Shown here piece after piece: positions 16,998 through 24,928 of a DNA stretch of 64,000 bases (position 1 is the first letter of the stretch; each line of letters opens with the position of its first letter). Origin of the DNA: Bacteroidota bacterium (lineage in GTDB: Bacteria > Bacteroidota > Bacteroidia > B-17B0 > Aurantibacillaceae); contig JAIUNM010000005.1 in assembly GCA_020162035.1 (NCBI GenBank), forward strand, positions 62,001 through 126,000, given 5' to 3'. The translations under genes and the position numbers were made by a program. The notes beneath the pieces were generated by a model. That model was not told where the DNA came from. It did not search any database and saw only the letters and a list, made by a program, of their open reading frames with translations.

Positions 16998-17993
16998 ATG
17001 AGTGAACCAAAAATAGCAATTATAGGAAGTGGAAGTTGGGCTACAGCTTTAGCTAAACTTTTTTTAAATAATTGCGCCCAAATAAATTGGTATATAAGAA
17101 ACCAAAACGATATTGATTTTTTAAAAACACAAAACACAAATCCAAAATATTTAAGTTCTGTTACTTTTAATACAACTAAAATTACATTTTTTAATAATGT
17201 TAATGCCTGCATTCAAAATTCTGACATTATAATTTTAGCAGTGCCATCGGCTTTTTTACACGATGAATTAAAACATTGCACAACTGATTTATTAAAAACT
17301 AAAATTATATTTTCGGCCATAAAAGGAATAGTGCCGCAACATAATTTAATTGTTGGCGATTATTTGCAAACTGTTTTTAATGTTCCAATTACTAATATAG
17401 GTGTAATTACAGGTCCGTGCCATGCAGAAGAAGTAGCGCTTGAAAAATTAAGTTACTTAACAATTGCTTGCCAAGAAATTAATTATGCCCAACAAGTAAG
17501 TAAATTAATTAATTGCCGATATTTATATTGTTCTACTAGCGATGATATATATGGTACTGAATATAGCGCTGTTTTAAAAAACGTAGTAGCAGTTGCAGGA
17601 GGTATTTGCCACGGATTAGGTTATGGCGATAATTTTTTAGCCGTTTTAGTAAGTAATGCCATACAAGAAATTGAACGTTTTGTGTATAAAGTGCATCCCA
17701 TAAATAGAGATATAAAAGATTCGGCTTATTTAGGTGATTTGTTAGTAACATCATATTCTCAATTTAGTAGAAACCGTATGTTTGGTACAATGTTAGGTAA
17801 AGGTTACGGTGTAAAACAAGCACAAGTTGAAATGAATATGATAGCCGAAGGATATTATGCGGTAAAATGTGTACACGAAATAAATGAAAAGTACAATGTA
17901 AATATGCCAATTACCGAGGCCGTATATAATATAATATATTTAAATAAATCCGCAAAACAACAAATGATTGAACTGTCTAAAAAACTATCTTAA
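16998..17993 (+). CDS. gpsA: NAD(P)H-dependent glycerol-3-phosphate dehydrogenase
   Basis: 331 residues with the N-terminal nucleotide-binding GSGSWATALAKLF motif, the central GVITGPCHAEEVAL segment, catalytic-Lys region EYSAVLKNVVAVAGGICHGL, and NRMFG followed by AEGYYAVK that bind substrate phosphate. It reduces dihydroxyacetone phosphate to sn-glycerol 3-phosphate, the backbone precursor of phospholipids. It lies 7 nt after the exonuclease gene and 4 nt before a membrane protein gene in the same run. Confidence 0.96.
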   Translation: MSEPKIAIIGSGSWATALAKLFLNNCAQINWYIRNQNDIDFLKTQNTNPKYLSSVTFNTTKITFFNNVNACIQNSDIIILAVPSAFLHDELKHCTTDLLKTKIIFSAIKGIVPQHNLIVGDYLQTVFNVPITNIGVITGPCHAEEVALEKLSYLTIACQEINYAQQVSKLINCRYLYCSTSDDIYGTEYSAVLKNVVAVAGGICHGLGYGDNFLAVLVSNAIQEIERFVYKVHPINRDIKDSAYLGDLLVTSYSQFSRNRMFGTMLGKGYGVKQAQVEMNMIAEGYYAVKCVHEINEKYNVNMPITEAVYNIIYLNKSAKQQMIELSKKLS

Positions 17994-17997
17994 TTAA

Positions 17998-18630
17998 TTG
18001 AAAACATTAGCTCAAATTATTTCGTTTATATTTCATCCTTGTTTTATTCCTTGTTATGCAACATTAATAATATTTTATGGACTTAACAATTCTGTTTATA
18101 ATTTACTTACACCGCAAGAAACAAAATGGAGAGTTGCAGTTTTAGTTTTATTATTTACGGGCATTTTTCCTGCTTTAAGTGTTGTTGGATTAGCTATGTA
18201 TAAAAAGGTAAGTAACTTGTATGTAACCGAACAAAGCGAAAGAACATTGCCTTACATTGCTGGGGCACTTTTTTATTTATTTTTCTTTTATTTTTTAAAT
18301 GATGTGCAAATTTGGGATAGCTTAAAATTATTTATTTTATCAGGTGGTATTACATTAACAATTGCAATTATTATAAATTTTAAAATTAAAATAAGCGCGC
18401 ATACACTTTCTATTGGTGGGTTGTTAGGTTTTATTTTAAGTATTTCTTATTTAATTCGGTTAGATGTTACTTTTGTTTATGTTGGTTTAATTTTTTTATT
18501 TGGAATTATAGCCTGGGCAAGGTTATATTTAAAAGCGCATCAACCAAAAGAAGTTTATTTAGGATTTTTTGTTGGTTTAGCCATTCAACTACTCTTGTTT
18601 TTTACGTTTCAAAAATCAACCTTTGCATAA
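17998..18630 (+). CDS. Multi-pass membrane protein, PAP2-like, function unknown
   Basis: 210 residues, start TTG at 17998, 4 nt after gpsA. It begins KTLAQIISFIFHPCFIPCYATLII and contains five to six hydrophobic helices. After helix 2 comes a short charged loop (VTEQSERTLPYI). This matches a common Bacteroidota family annotated as PAP2-like or hypothetical. The full phosphatase signature motifs (KxxxxxxRP, PSGH, SRxxxxxHxxxD) are not present, so lipid phosphatase activity is unsupported. Position next to gpsA suggests, but does not show, a lipid role. Confidence 0.7.
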   Translation: MKTLAQIISFIFHPCFIPCYATLIIFYGLNNSVYNLLTPQETKWRVAVLVLLFTGIFPALSVVGLAMYKKVSNLYVTEQSERTLPYIAGALFYLFFFYFLNDVQIWDSLKLFILSGGITLTIAIIINFKIKISAHTLSIGGLLGFILSISYLIRLDVTFVYVGLIFLFGIIAWARLYLKAHQPKEVYLGFFVGLAIQLLLFFTFQKSTFA

Positions 18631-18640
18631 ATAATTAAAA

Positions 18641-19666
18641 GTGAATTTAGTTACTGGAGCCACAGGCATATTAGGCGCAAATTTAATTTGGCAATTGTTA
18701 CTTCAAAACAAAACAGTTGTTGCGGTTAAACGTAAAAAAAGTAACTTAAATCAAGTATTAGAATTATTTAAAGCTAATGATAGTTTAAATTACAACACCT
18801 ATTTTGAAAAAATAAAATGGATAGAGTTAGATTTATTTGATGTTTATGGCATTGAAGACGCCTTAAATCAAAACAACATTAAAGTTGTATATCACTGTGC
18901 GGGTTTTGTTTCTTTTTTTGATAGCGATAAAGAAGAATTGTTTAAAGTTAATGAAGAGGCAACATTAAATTTGGTAAATGCTTGTTTAACTTTTCCTGAA
19001 ATTTATTTATGTCATGTAAGTTCAATTGCTACAATTAATAATTTAGATTATAAAATTGATTTAAATGAAGATGTGTTTTGGAAAACATCTGGCAAAGAAA
19101 GTTATTATGCAATAAGTAAATATAAAGGCGAAAATCAAGTTTGGAGAGGCATTGAAGAGGGTTTAAAAGCTGTAATAGTTAATCCTGGAGTAATTTTAAG
19201 TGCTGGGTTTAAAAACCAAAGCAGTAATAAAATTATAGATTATTGCCTTAAAAACGGAAAATTTTACACCACTGGCAAAAGTGCGTATGTGCTGGCTTCT
19301 GATGTTGCAAAATGTATGATTAATTTAATTGAAAATAAAGTTTTTAGTCAACGCTTTATTATATGTGAAAATAATTACTCACACAAAGAAATTTTTCACT
19401 TTATCCAAAGTCATCTTAATTTAAAAAAAGCTTCGCTTGAACTAAAATATTACCAAGTTTATTGTTTTTACTTGTTTGGTAAATTTTTAAAACTGTTTCG
19501 AATTAAAAAACAGGTGTTATCAAAATCCGCTACCGCTAGTATTTTTAATGTACAAAATTACAGTAATTCAAAAATCACAAACGAATTGAATTTTAAATTT
19601 ACTCCAATTAACGAGGCCCTAAAATTAATTTTAAATCAAATTTCGACTAAAACGAATAATTTTTAG
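18641..19666 (+). CDS. NAD-dependent epimerase/dehydratase (extended SDR)
   Basis: 341 residues starting with GTG at 18641. Rossmann motif LVTGATGILGANLIWQ, then HCAGFVSFFD, the SSIAT strand with catalytic Ser, and YAISKYKGENQ as the YxxxK catalytic pair; NPGVIL follows as in extended SDRs of the dihydroflavonol-reductase/3-beta-HSD type. Substrate is unknown; sugar nucleotide, sterol-like or polyketide substrates are possible in this family. It closes the pepT-led run; a 100-nt gap follows before the kinase gene. Confidence 0.85.
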   Translation: MNLVTGATGILGANLIWQLLLQNKTVVAVKRKKSNLNQVLELFKANDSLNYNTYFEKIKWIELDLFDVYGIEDALNQNNIKVVYHCAGFVSFFDSDKEELFKVNEEATLNLVNACLTFPEIYLCHVSSIATINNLDYKIDLNEDVFWKTSGKESYYAISKYKGENQVWRGIEEGLKAVIVNPGVILSAGFKNQSSNKIIDYCLKNGKFYTTGKSAYVLASDVAKCMINLIENKVFSQRFIICENNYSHKEIFHFIQSHLNLKKASLELKYYQVYCFYLFGKFLKLFRIKKQVLSKSATASIFNVQNYSNSKITNELNFKFTPINEALKLILNQISTKTNNF

Positions 19667-19767
19667 TTATTTCTTGCATTTTCGTCTATTATTTTCTACT
19701 TTTATCGATAAATATTTTTTTTTATAAGTAAAATACCTAAATTAGTCTATTATTTTAACGTATTAGT

Positions 19768-20382
19768 ATGCACATTGCGATAGCAGGAAACATTGGATCA
19801 GGAAAAACTACCCTTACTTCTTTATTAGCTAAACACTATAAATGGCATGCTCACTATGAAGACGCAGATGATAACCCTTATTTAAACGATTTTTATGAAG
19901 ATATGCAACGTTGGTCGTTTAATTTACAGGTATATTTTTTAAATAACAGATTTAGCCAAATCCTTAATATTCGTAAAGGCAAACACACAGTAGTACAAGA
20001 TAGAACTATATATGAAGATGCCTTTATATTTGCCCCCAACTTACATGCAATGGGTTTAATGACTACTCGCGATTACGATAATTACTTTAGTTTATTTAAA
20101 TTAATGGATGGTTTAGTTAAAGCGCCAGATTTAATTATCTATTTAAGAGCAAGTGTTCCTACCTTAGTTAAACAAATTCAAAAAAGAGGTAGAGATTACG
20201 AAAACAGCATAAGATTAGACTATTTAAAAAGATTAAACGAAAGATACGAAGCTTGGAGTTCATCTTACGAAGGTAAAATGTTAATTATTGATGTTGATGA
20301 TGTAAACTTTAGTGAAAGTAAAGAAGATTTAGGAAAAGTAATAAGATTAATTGATGGAGAATTAAACGGATTATTTAAATAA
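19768..20382 (+). CDS. Deoxynucleoside kinase
   Basis: 204 residues, dNK/TK2-like fold. P-loop AGNIGSGKTTL, a substrate-site stretch WSFNLQVYFL, the DRTIYED motif (catalytic base and Arg of the DRS-type motif) and a lid QIQKRGRDYE with the paired Arg residues. It phosphorylates deoxynucleosides in the salvage pathway; purine versus pyrimidine preference is not readable. The 19667-19767 gap upstream is AT-rich with no clear promoter box. The stop is followed after 1 nt by the SiaB-like gene. Confidence 0.92.
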   Translation: MHIAIAGNIGSGKTTLTSLLAKHYKWHAHYEDADDNPYLNDFYEDMQRWSFNLQVYFLNNRFSQILNIRKGKHTVVQDRTIYEDAFIFAPNLHAMGLMTTRDYDNYFSLFKLMDGLVKAPDLIIYLRASVPTLVKQIQKRGRDYENSIRLDYLKRLNERYEAWSSSYEGKMLIIDVDDVNFSESKEDLGKVIRLIDGELNGLFK

Positions 20383-20383
20383 C

Positions 20384-20956
20384 TTGAGCCATACTACAAA
20401 TATAATAGACGAATACTTTGATACTCAGTTTGAGCAAAAACTAGCTTCAACAAACCCTAATGAGCTAATTGTGGCCTATGATGGGGTTTTAAACTCCGAA
20501 ACTATTTCAAAACTTGAATCAGAAATTGAAGGTAAAATTTTAGAAAAAAATTTACCAAAAACCGTTGTAAGAAAAGTGTTTTTTATATGTGTAGAAACAC
20601 TGCAAAACATGCTAATACACGGTTTTAAAGATGATAATGGCGCACAACACAATTACATTATACTTTCCGTAACACCAACGCATATTATTCTTAAAACTGC
20701 TAATTTAGTGGGAAATAATGCGGTTCCTAAACTTTCAAATGACATTGAAAAAATAAATTCATTTGACGAACCATCAAAATTAAAAGAGTTTTATTTAGAA
20801 CATTTAGAAAATAACGAATTAAGCGAAAAAGGTGGTGCGGGCTTAGGTTTTATTACCATTGCGATGAAAAGCGGAAATAAACTAGGTGTACAATTTAACT
20901 CGTTAAACGATAAGTTTAGTCACTTTAGTGTTGAAGCAAAAGTTAATGTTGAGTAA
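20384..20956 (+). CDS. SiaB-family protein kinase (DUF6272)
   Basis: 190 residues starting with TTG, 1 nt after the kinase gene. It is a GHKL-like single domain: FICVETLQNMLIHGF resembles the N-box (Glu/Asn for Mg-ATP) and KGGAGLGFITIAMKSG is the glycine-rich G-box lid. This is the pattern of the SiaB family. In Pseudomonas, SiaB phosphorylates the anti-sigma-antagonist-like SiaC, and the phosphatase SiaA reverses this. Bacteroidota carry similar kinases with SpoIIE-type receptors; such a receptor is encoded at 55100-58318. No SiaC-like gene is adjacent here. Confidence 0.82.
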   Translation: MSHTTNIIDEYFDTQFEQKLASTNPNELIVAYDGVLNSETISKLESEIEGKILEKNLPKTVVRKVFFICVETLQNMLIHGFKDDNGAQHNYIILSVTPTHIILKTANLVGNNAVPKLSNDIEKINSFDEPSKLKEFYLEHLENNELSEKGGAGLGFITIAMKSGNKLGVQFNSLNDKFSHFSVEAKVNVE

Positions 20957-20971
20957 TAAACGCATTATATA

Positions 20972-22111
20972 ATGCACATTTTATTTATTTCTTCTTGGTA
21001 TCCAAACAAAACAAATCCTACACACGGAATTTTTAATAAAGATTTTGTTAAAGCTGCATCCCTAAATAACAACGTATCTGTAATACATGTTTGTTCCAAT
21101 GAAAATTTAATTAATGTTGATTATGAAACTGAATCTTTTTTTGATGAAAACATTTTTAACTATTTTGTTTATTACAAAAAAATTAAATCAAACTCATTAT
21201 TTTCAAACTATCTAAAACTTAAAAAAACAAAACAATATTTTGAGATTGGTTATAAAAAAATAACTGAACAATATGGCAAACCCGATATTATTCAGCTAAA
21301 CGTTGTGTTGCCCGCTGGTTTTGGAGCAATGCATTTATCAAAAAAATACAATATTCCATTAATTATAAATGAATGTTGGACTGGATATATGCCAAAAGAC
21401 GGGAGATATAAAGGTTTATTAATGAAATATTTTACTAAAAAAATAATAAACCATGCAAAAATTATATTACCTGTTAGCGAGTCGTTAAAAAAAGAAATGC
21501 AAAACCATAGTTTAGCTGCAAACTATAGTGTTGTTCCAAACATTATTAGTTTTAAATTAAAAACTAATACGGCTTCAAAAAATTCAAAAACATTTATACA
21601 TGTTTCAACATTAGATGACGAACAAAAAAATGTAAGTGGAATTTTAAAAGCGTTTGCTGTTTCGTATTATCAAAACTCTACAATACAATTAAACATAATT
21701 GGAGCTAAACCAAGTGAAAATTTATTATTATTAGTTAAACAACTAAAATTACAATCGTGTGTAAATTTTTTAGGTGTATTAACAAAAGAAGAATTAGCTA
21801 ATGAATTTGAAAATTGTTTAGGTTTAATTATGTTTAGTAATTACGAATCTTTTGGGGTTGTTATTGGCGAATCAATTTCGTTTTTAAAACCAGTTATTAC
21901 TAGCGTTTGTGGCGGAATTACCGAACGTATTACTGCTGAACTTGGTTATCAAATAAACCCTAAAAATGAAAAAGAGTTAAGTAATGCCATTAACCATATA
22001 ACTAACAATCCATGGCAAATTAATAAAGAAAATGCGATGCGATTTATTAATGAATTTAGTTTAAATTCAATTGCAGAAAAACTAAATACAATTTATAAGC
22101 AATTCGTTTAG
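20972..22111 (+). CDS. Glycosyltransferase family 4
   Basis: 379 residues with a two-lobed GT-B architecture. The N-terminal lobe starts MHILFISSWYPNKTNPTHGIF. The C-terminal nucleotide-sugar lobe has NYESFGVVIGESISFLKPVI, the E-x7-E motif of retaining GT4 enzymes, followed by GGITE. It probably adds a hexose to a surface polysaccharide or lipid-linked glycan in the cytoplasm. It ends 3 nt short of the convergent acyl-CoA synthetase stop. Confidence 0.92.
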   Translation: MHILFISSWYPNKTNPTHGIFNKDFVKAASLNNNVSVIHVCSNENLINVDYETESFFDENIFNYFVYYKKIKSNSLFSNYLKLKKTKQYFEIGYKKITEQYGKPDIIQLNVVLPAGFGAMHLSKKYNIPLIINECWTGYMPKDGRYKGLLMKYFTKKIINHAKIILPVSESLKKEMQNHSLAANYSVVPNIISFKLKTNTASKNSKTFIHVSTLDDEQKNVSGILKAFAVSYYQNSTIQLNIIGAKPSENLLLLVKQLKLQSCVNFLGVLTKEELANEFENCLGLIMFSNYESFGVVIGESISFLKPVITSVCGGITERITAELGYQINPKNEKELSNAINHITNNPWQINKENAMRFINEFSLNSIAEKLNTIYKQFV

Positions 22112-22114
22112 TCT

Positions 22115-23887
22115 TTAACTAACCGAAAATATTTTTTCAACTACTGTTTTATTTCGAGATAAAATTACTTTTCTTTTTAAACTTAATTTAGGGGTTATCT
22201 CTCCTCCATCAACTGTCCAACTTGCATTAATAATTTCGCAACGTTTTAATTGCTCAAAAGGTGCTAACGTTTTATTAATTTCTTTTATATGATTATTTAT
22301 TAAGTTTTTAAGTTCTGTTGAATTAACATACTCTGTTGTGTTTTCGTAATTAATATTGTTAGTTGAACAATATTCTTTAAAGTTTAAAACATTTGGTACA
22401 ATTAGTGCCGAAACAAATTTTTCGCCTTCTCCAACAACCATGCATTGTTCAACATATCTGCTTTCTTTTATTTTATTTTCTAATAATGCAGGTGCGATAT
22501 ATTTACCTGCACTATTTTTAAATATTTCTTTTTTACGATCGGTTATTTTCAAAAATTTACCTTCAACAAACTGCCCTATATCTCCTGTATGAAACCATCC
22601 TTCAGCATCAATTACTTCTTTAGTTGCTTCTTCATTTTTATAATAACCAAGCATTAAACTTGGTCCTTTCATTAATATTTCACCATCTTCTTCTGCAATT
22701 TTTACCTGAACATTTTCAACAGTTAAACCAACAGTGCCAAACATCATATCTCCTTTTGTTAAACGGTTAACCGACACCACAACACACGTTTCTGTTAAAC
22801 CATAACCTTGTAACATTTTAATTCCAGCGCAGGTAAAAATCCTTTCTAATCTGGGGTTAATTGCAGCTCCTCCGCTTATTATGCAACAAATGTTTCCTCC
22901 AATAGCTGCTCTCCATTTTGAGTAAACTAATTTATCAATTAAACTTCTTTTAAACTCATACCAAGCGCCGTTTTTTCCGTCTGGTTCATATTTTTCGGCA
23001 AGCGATACGCTTAAATCAAAAATTTTACGTTTAAAGCCTGTGAGTTTTTCGCCTGTTGCAGTTATTTTTTCGTAAACTTTTTCAAATATTCTTGGTACCG
23101 CAACAAATATTTGAGGATGAATTTCTCTGCAATTATCCCCAATGGTTTCTATACTTTCGGCGTAATAAACACTAACGCCATGGTAAAAATATAAGGTATT
23201 TAAAAACCTTTCGTACACATGGTTTAATGGTAAAAAACTTAAAGCTTTCCATGATTTGTGAAAAGGAGCATAATTTTGACAAGCAATTACATTGCTCATT
23301 AAATTTTTATGCGATAACATTACGCCTTTTGGCGAGCCTGTAGTGCCACTTGTGTACAAAATAGTAAGTAAATCGTCTTCCGCAATGTTTGCTTGTAAAG
23401 TATTTAATTTTTCAAAATTAATATTTTCCAGTTCGTTTTTAATAAAATCATTGTAGTGTTTTACGCCATTAACTTCATCAAAACTAATTACTGTTTTAAG
23501 GTGTGGTAAATCAGTTTCTATTGCTACTAATTTTTGATAAACACTTTTATCTGATATAAAAATCACTTTTGCTTGGCAATGGTTTAAAATAAATTTTAAA
23601 TCATCGTTACTTATGGTTGGAAAAATTGGAGCAGTTACTACTCCACATTTTTGTGCGCCGTAATCAACAAAATTCCATTCTGGTCTATTATTTGCCATTA
23701 TTGCAATAATATCTCCCTTATTTAAACCCATGTTTATTAAGGCAGTAGCAACTGCATTAGAATTTTTTATAAAATCATTAGTGCTGTATTTAACCCAAAC
23801 TTTATTTTGTTTACCAGCAATTAAATTCTCTTTATTTGCCGTTTTTTCTATTTTAGGTAATATGTCAAATACTCTTTTTATTTCCAT
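22115..23887 (-). CDS. Long-chain fatty acid-CoA ligase (AMP-forming)
   Basis: 590 residues, ANL superfamily, length typical of the FadD15/FAA1-type ligases. P-loop-like TILYTSGTTGSPKGVMLSH, A5 motif LQGYGLTETCVVV, A7 GWFHTGDIG, A8 KITDRKKEIFKNSAGKYI and a catalytic-Lys region near the C-terminus (GGEITPKLSLKRKVI). It activates fatty acids to acyl-CoA for degradation or lipid synthesis. It is divergent from hldD; a 75-nt AT-rich region separates the starts. Confidence 0.94.
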   Translation of the reverse strand: MEIKRVFDILPKIEKTANKENLIAGKQNKVWVKYSTNDFIKNSNAVATALINMGLNKGDIIAIMANNRPEWNFVDYGAQKCGVVTAPIFPTISNDDLKFILNHCQAKVIFISDKSVYQKLVAIETDLPHLKTVISFDEVNGVKHYNDFIKNELENINFEKLNTLQANIAEDDLLTILYTSGTTGSPKGVMLSHKNLMSNVIACQNYAPFHKSWKALSFLPLNHVYERFLNTLYFYHGVSVYYAESIETIGDNCREIHPQIFVAVPRIFEKVYEKITATGEKLTGFKRKIFDLSVSLAEKYEPDGKNGAWYEFKRSLIDKLVYSKWRAAIGGNICCIISGGAAINPRLERIFTCAGIKMLQGYGLTETCVVVSVNRLTKGDMMFGTVGLTVENVQVKIAEEDGEILMKGPSLMLGYYKNEEATKEVIDAEGWFHTGDIGQFVEGKFLKITDRKKEIFKNSAGKYIAPALLENKIKESRYVEQCMVVGEGEKFVSALIVPNVLNFKEYCSTNNINYENTTEYVNSTELKNLINNHIKEINKTLAPFEQLKRCEIINASWTVDGGEITPKLSLKRKVILSRNKTVVEKIFSVS

Positions 23888-23949
23888 AATTATTATTCTA
23901 ATATCTTAAATATTTTAATAGAAAACAATAAAAATCAATTCCTATTTAT

Positions 23950-23957
23950 TAATTTTG
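23950..23957 (+). promoter_or_regulatory. -7 promoter box (TAATTTTG) of hldD
   Basis: TAATTTTG fits TAnnTTTG and ends 5 nt before the hldD ATG at 23963, so the transcript would be nearly leaderless. Confidence 0.5.
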
Positions 23958-23962
23958 TTTAT

Positions 23963-24928
23963 ATGATTGTAATTTCAGGAGCCGCAGGATTTATAGCTAG
24001 TTGTTTAATTTCTAAATTAAACGAAAATAACTTAACAGACTTAATATTAGTAGATGATTTTAGTTTTGATTCAAAACGTAAAAATTATGAAACTAAAAAT
24101 TTTCTAAAAAAAATAGATAGGTTAGATTTTTTAAATTGGTTTAAAGAAAATTATACGCAAATAAAATATGTTTTTCATATTGGCGCAAGAACTGATACAA
24201 CAGAAAAAAGTCAAGCAGTTTTAAATGAACTTAATTTAAATTACACTAAAAGTATTTGGACAATTTGTTCTGAACACAGCATTCCTCTTATATATGCGTC
24301 TAGTGCGGCAACGTATGGTTTAGGAGAAAATGGTTACAACGATGATGAAACAAAATTAGACTTACTTAAACCATTAAACTTGTATGGTGAAAGCAAAAAT
24401 GATTTTGATAAATGGGCAATTAAACAAACCAGTCAACCAAAAAAATGGCATGGCTTAAAGTTTTTTAATGTATATGGCCCTAACGAATACCACAAAGGGC
24501 GTATGGCCTCTGTTATTTTTCATTCGTTTAATCAAATAAAAGAAAACAACAAAGTAAAACTATTCCGTTCACACAACCCAAATTATAAAGATGGCGGACA
24601 ACTTAGAGATTTTGTATATGTTAAAGATGTTATTAATGTAATTTGGTATTTGTTTAATACTGATGTAAAAAATGGCATTTATAATTTAGGAAGCGGTAAA
24701 GCAAGGTCGTTTTATGATTTAGCAACTGCAACTTTTAAAGCTTTAAATAAAGAGCCTATAATAGAGTTTATTGATACGCCAATAGACATTAGAGATAAAT
24801 ATCAATATTTTACCGAAGCTAATATGCGTAAATTAATAAACACAGGCTATAACCAAAAATTTACTAGTTTAGAAGAAGGAGTGTTTGATTATGTGACAAA
24901 TTATTTAAATAAAAATATTGTTTTGTAA
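23963..24928 (+). CDS. hldD: ADP-L-glycero-D-manno-heptose-6-epimerase
   Basis: 321 residues, extended SDR. NAD-binding GAAGFIASCLISKL, then HIGARTDTTE, YASSAATYG, catalytic YGESKNDFDKW (Tyr and Lys) and the family-typical FFNVYGPNEYHKGRMASV. HldD converts ADP-D-glycero- to ADP-L-glycero-manno-heptose for the inner core of lipopolysaccharide. It indicates a heptose-containing LPS. The aminopeptidase gene follows directly, with no intergenic base. Confidence 0.93.
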   Translation: MIVISGAAGFIASCLISKLNENNLTDLILVDDFSFDSKRKNYETKNFLKKIDRLDFLNWFKENYTQIKYVFHIGARTDTTEKSQAVLNELNLNYTKSIWTICSEHSIPLIYASSAATYGLGENGYNDDETKLDLLKPLNLYGESKNDFDKWAIKQTSQPKKWHGLKFFNVYGPNEYHKGRMASVIFHSFNQIKENNKVKLFRSHNPNYKDGGQLRDFVYVKDVINVIWYLFNTDVKNGIYNLGSGKARSFYDLATATFKALNKEPIIEFIDTPIDIRDKYQYFTEANMRKLINTGYNQKFTSLEEGVFDYVTNYLNKNIVL

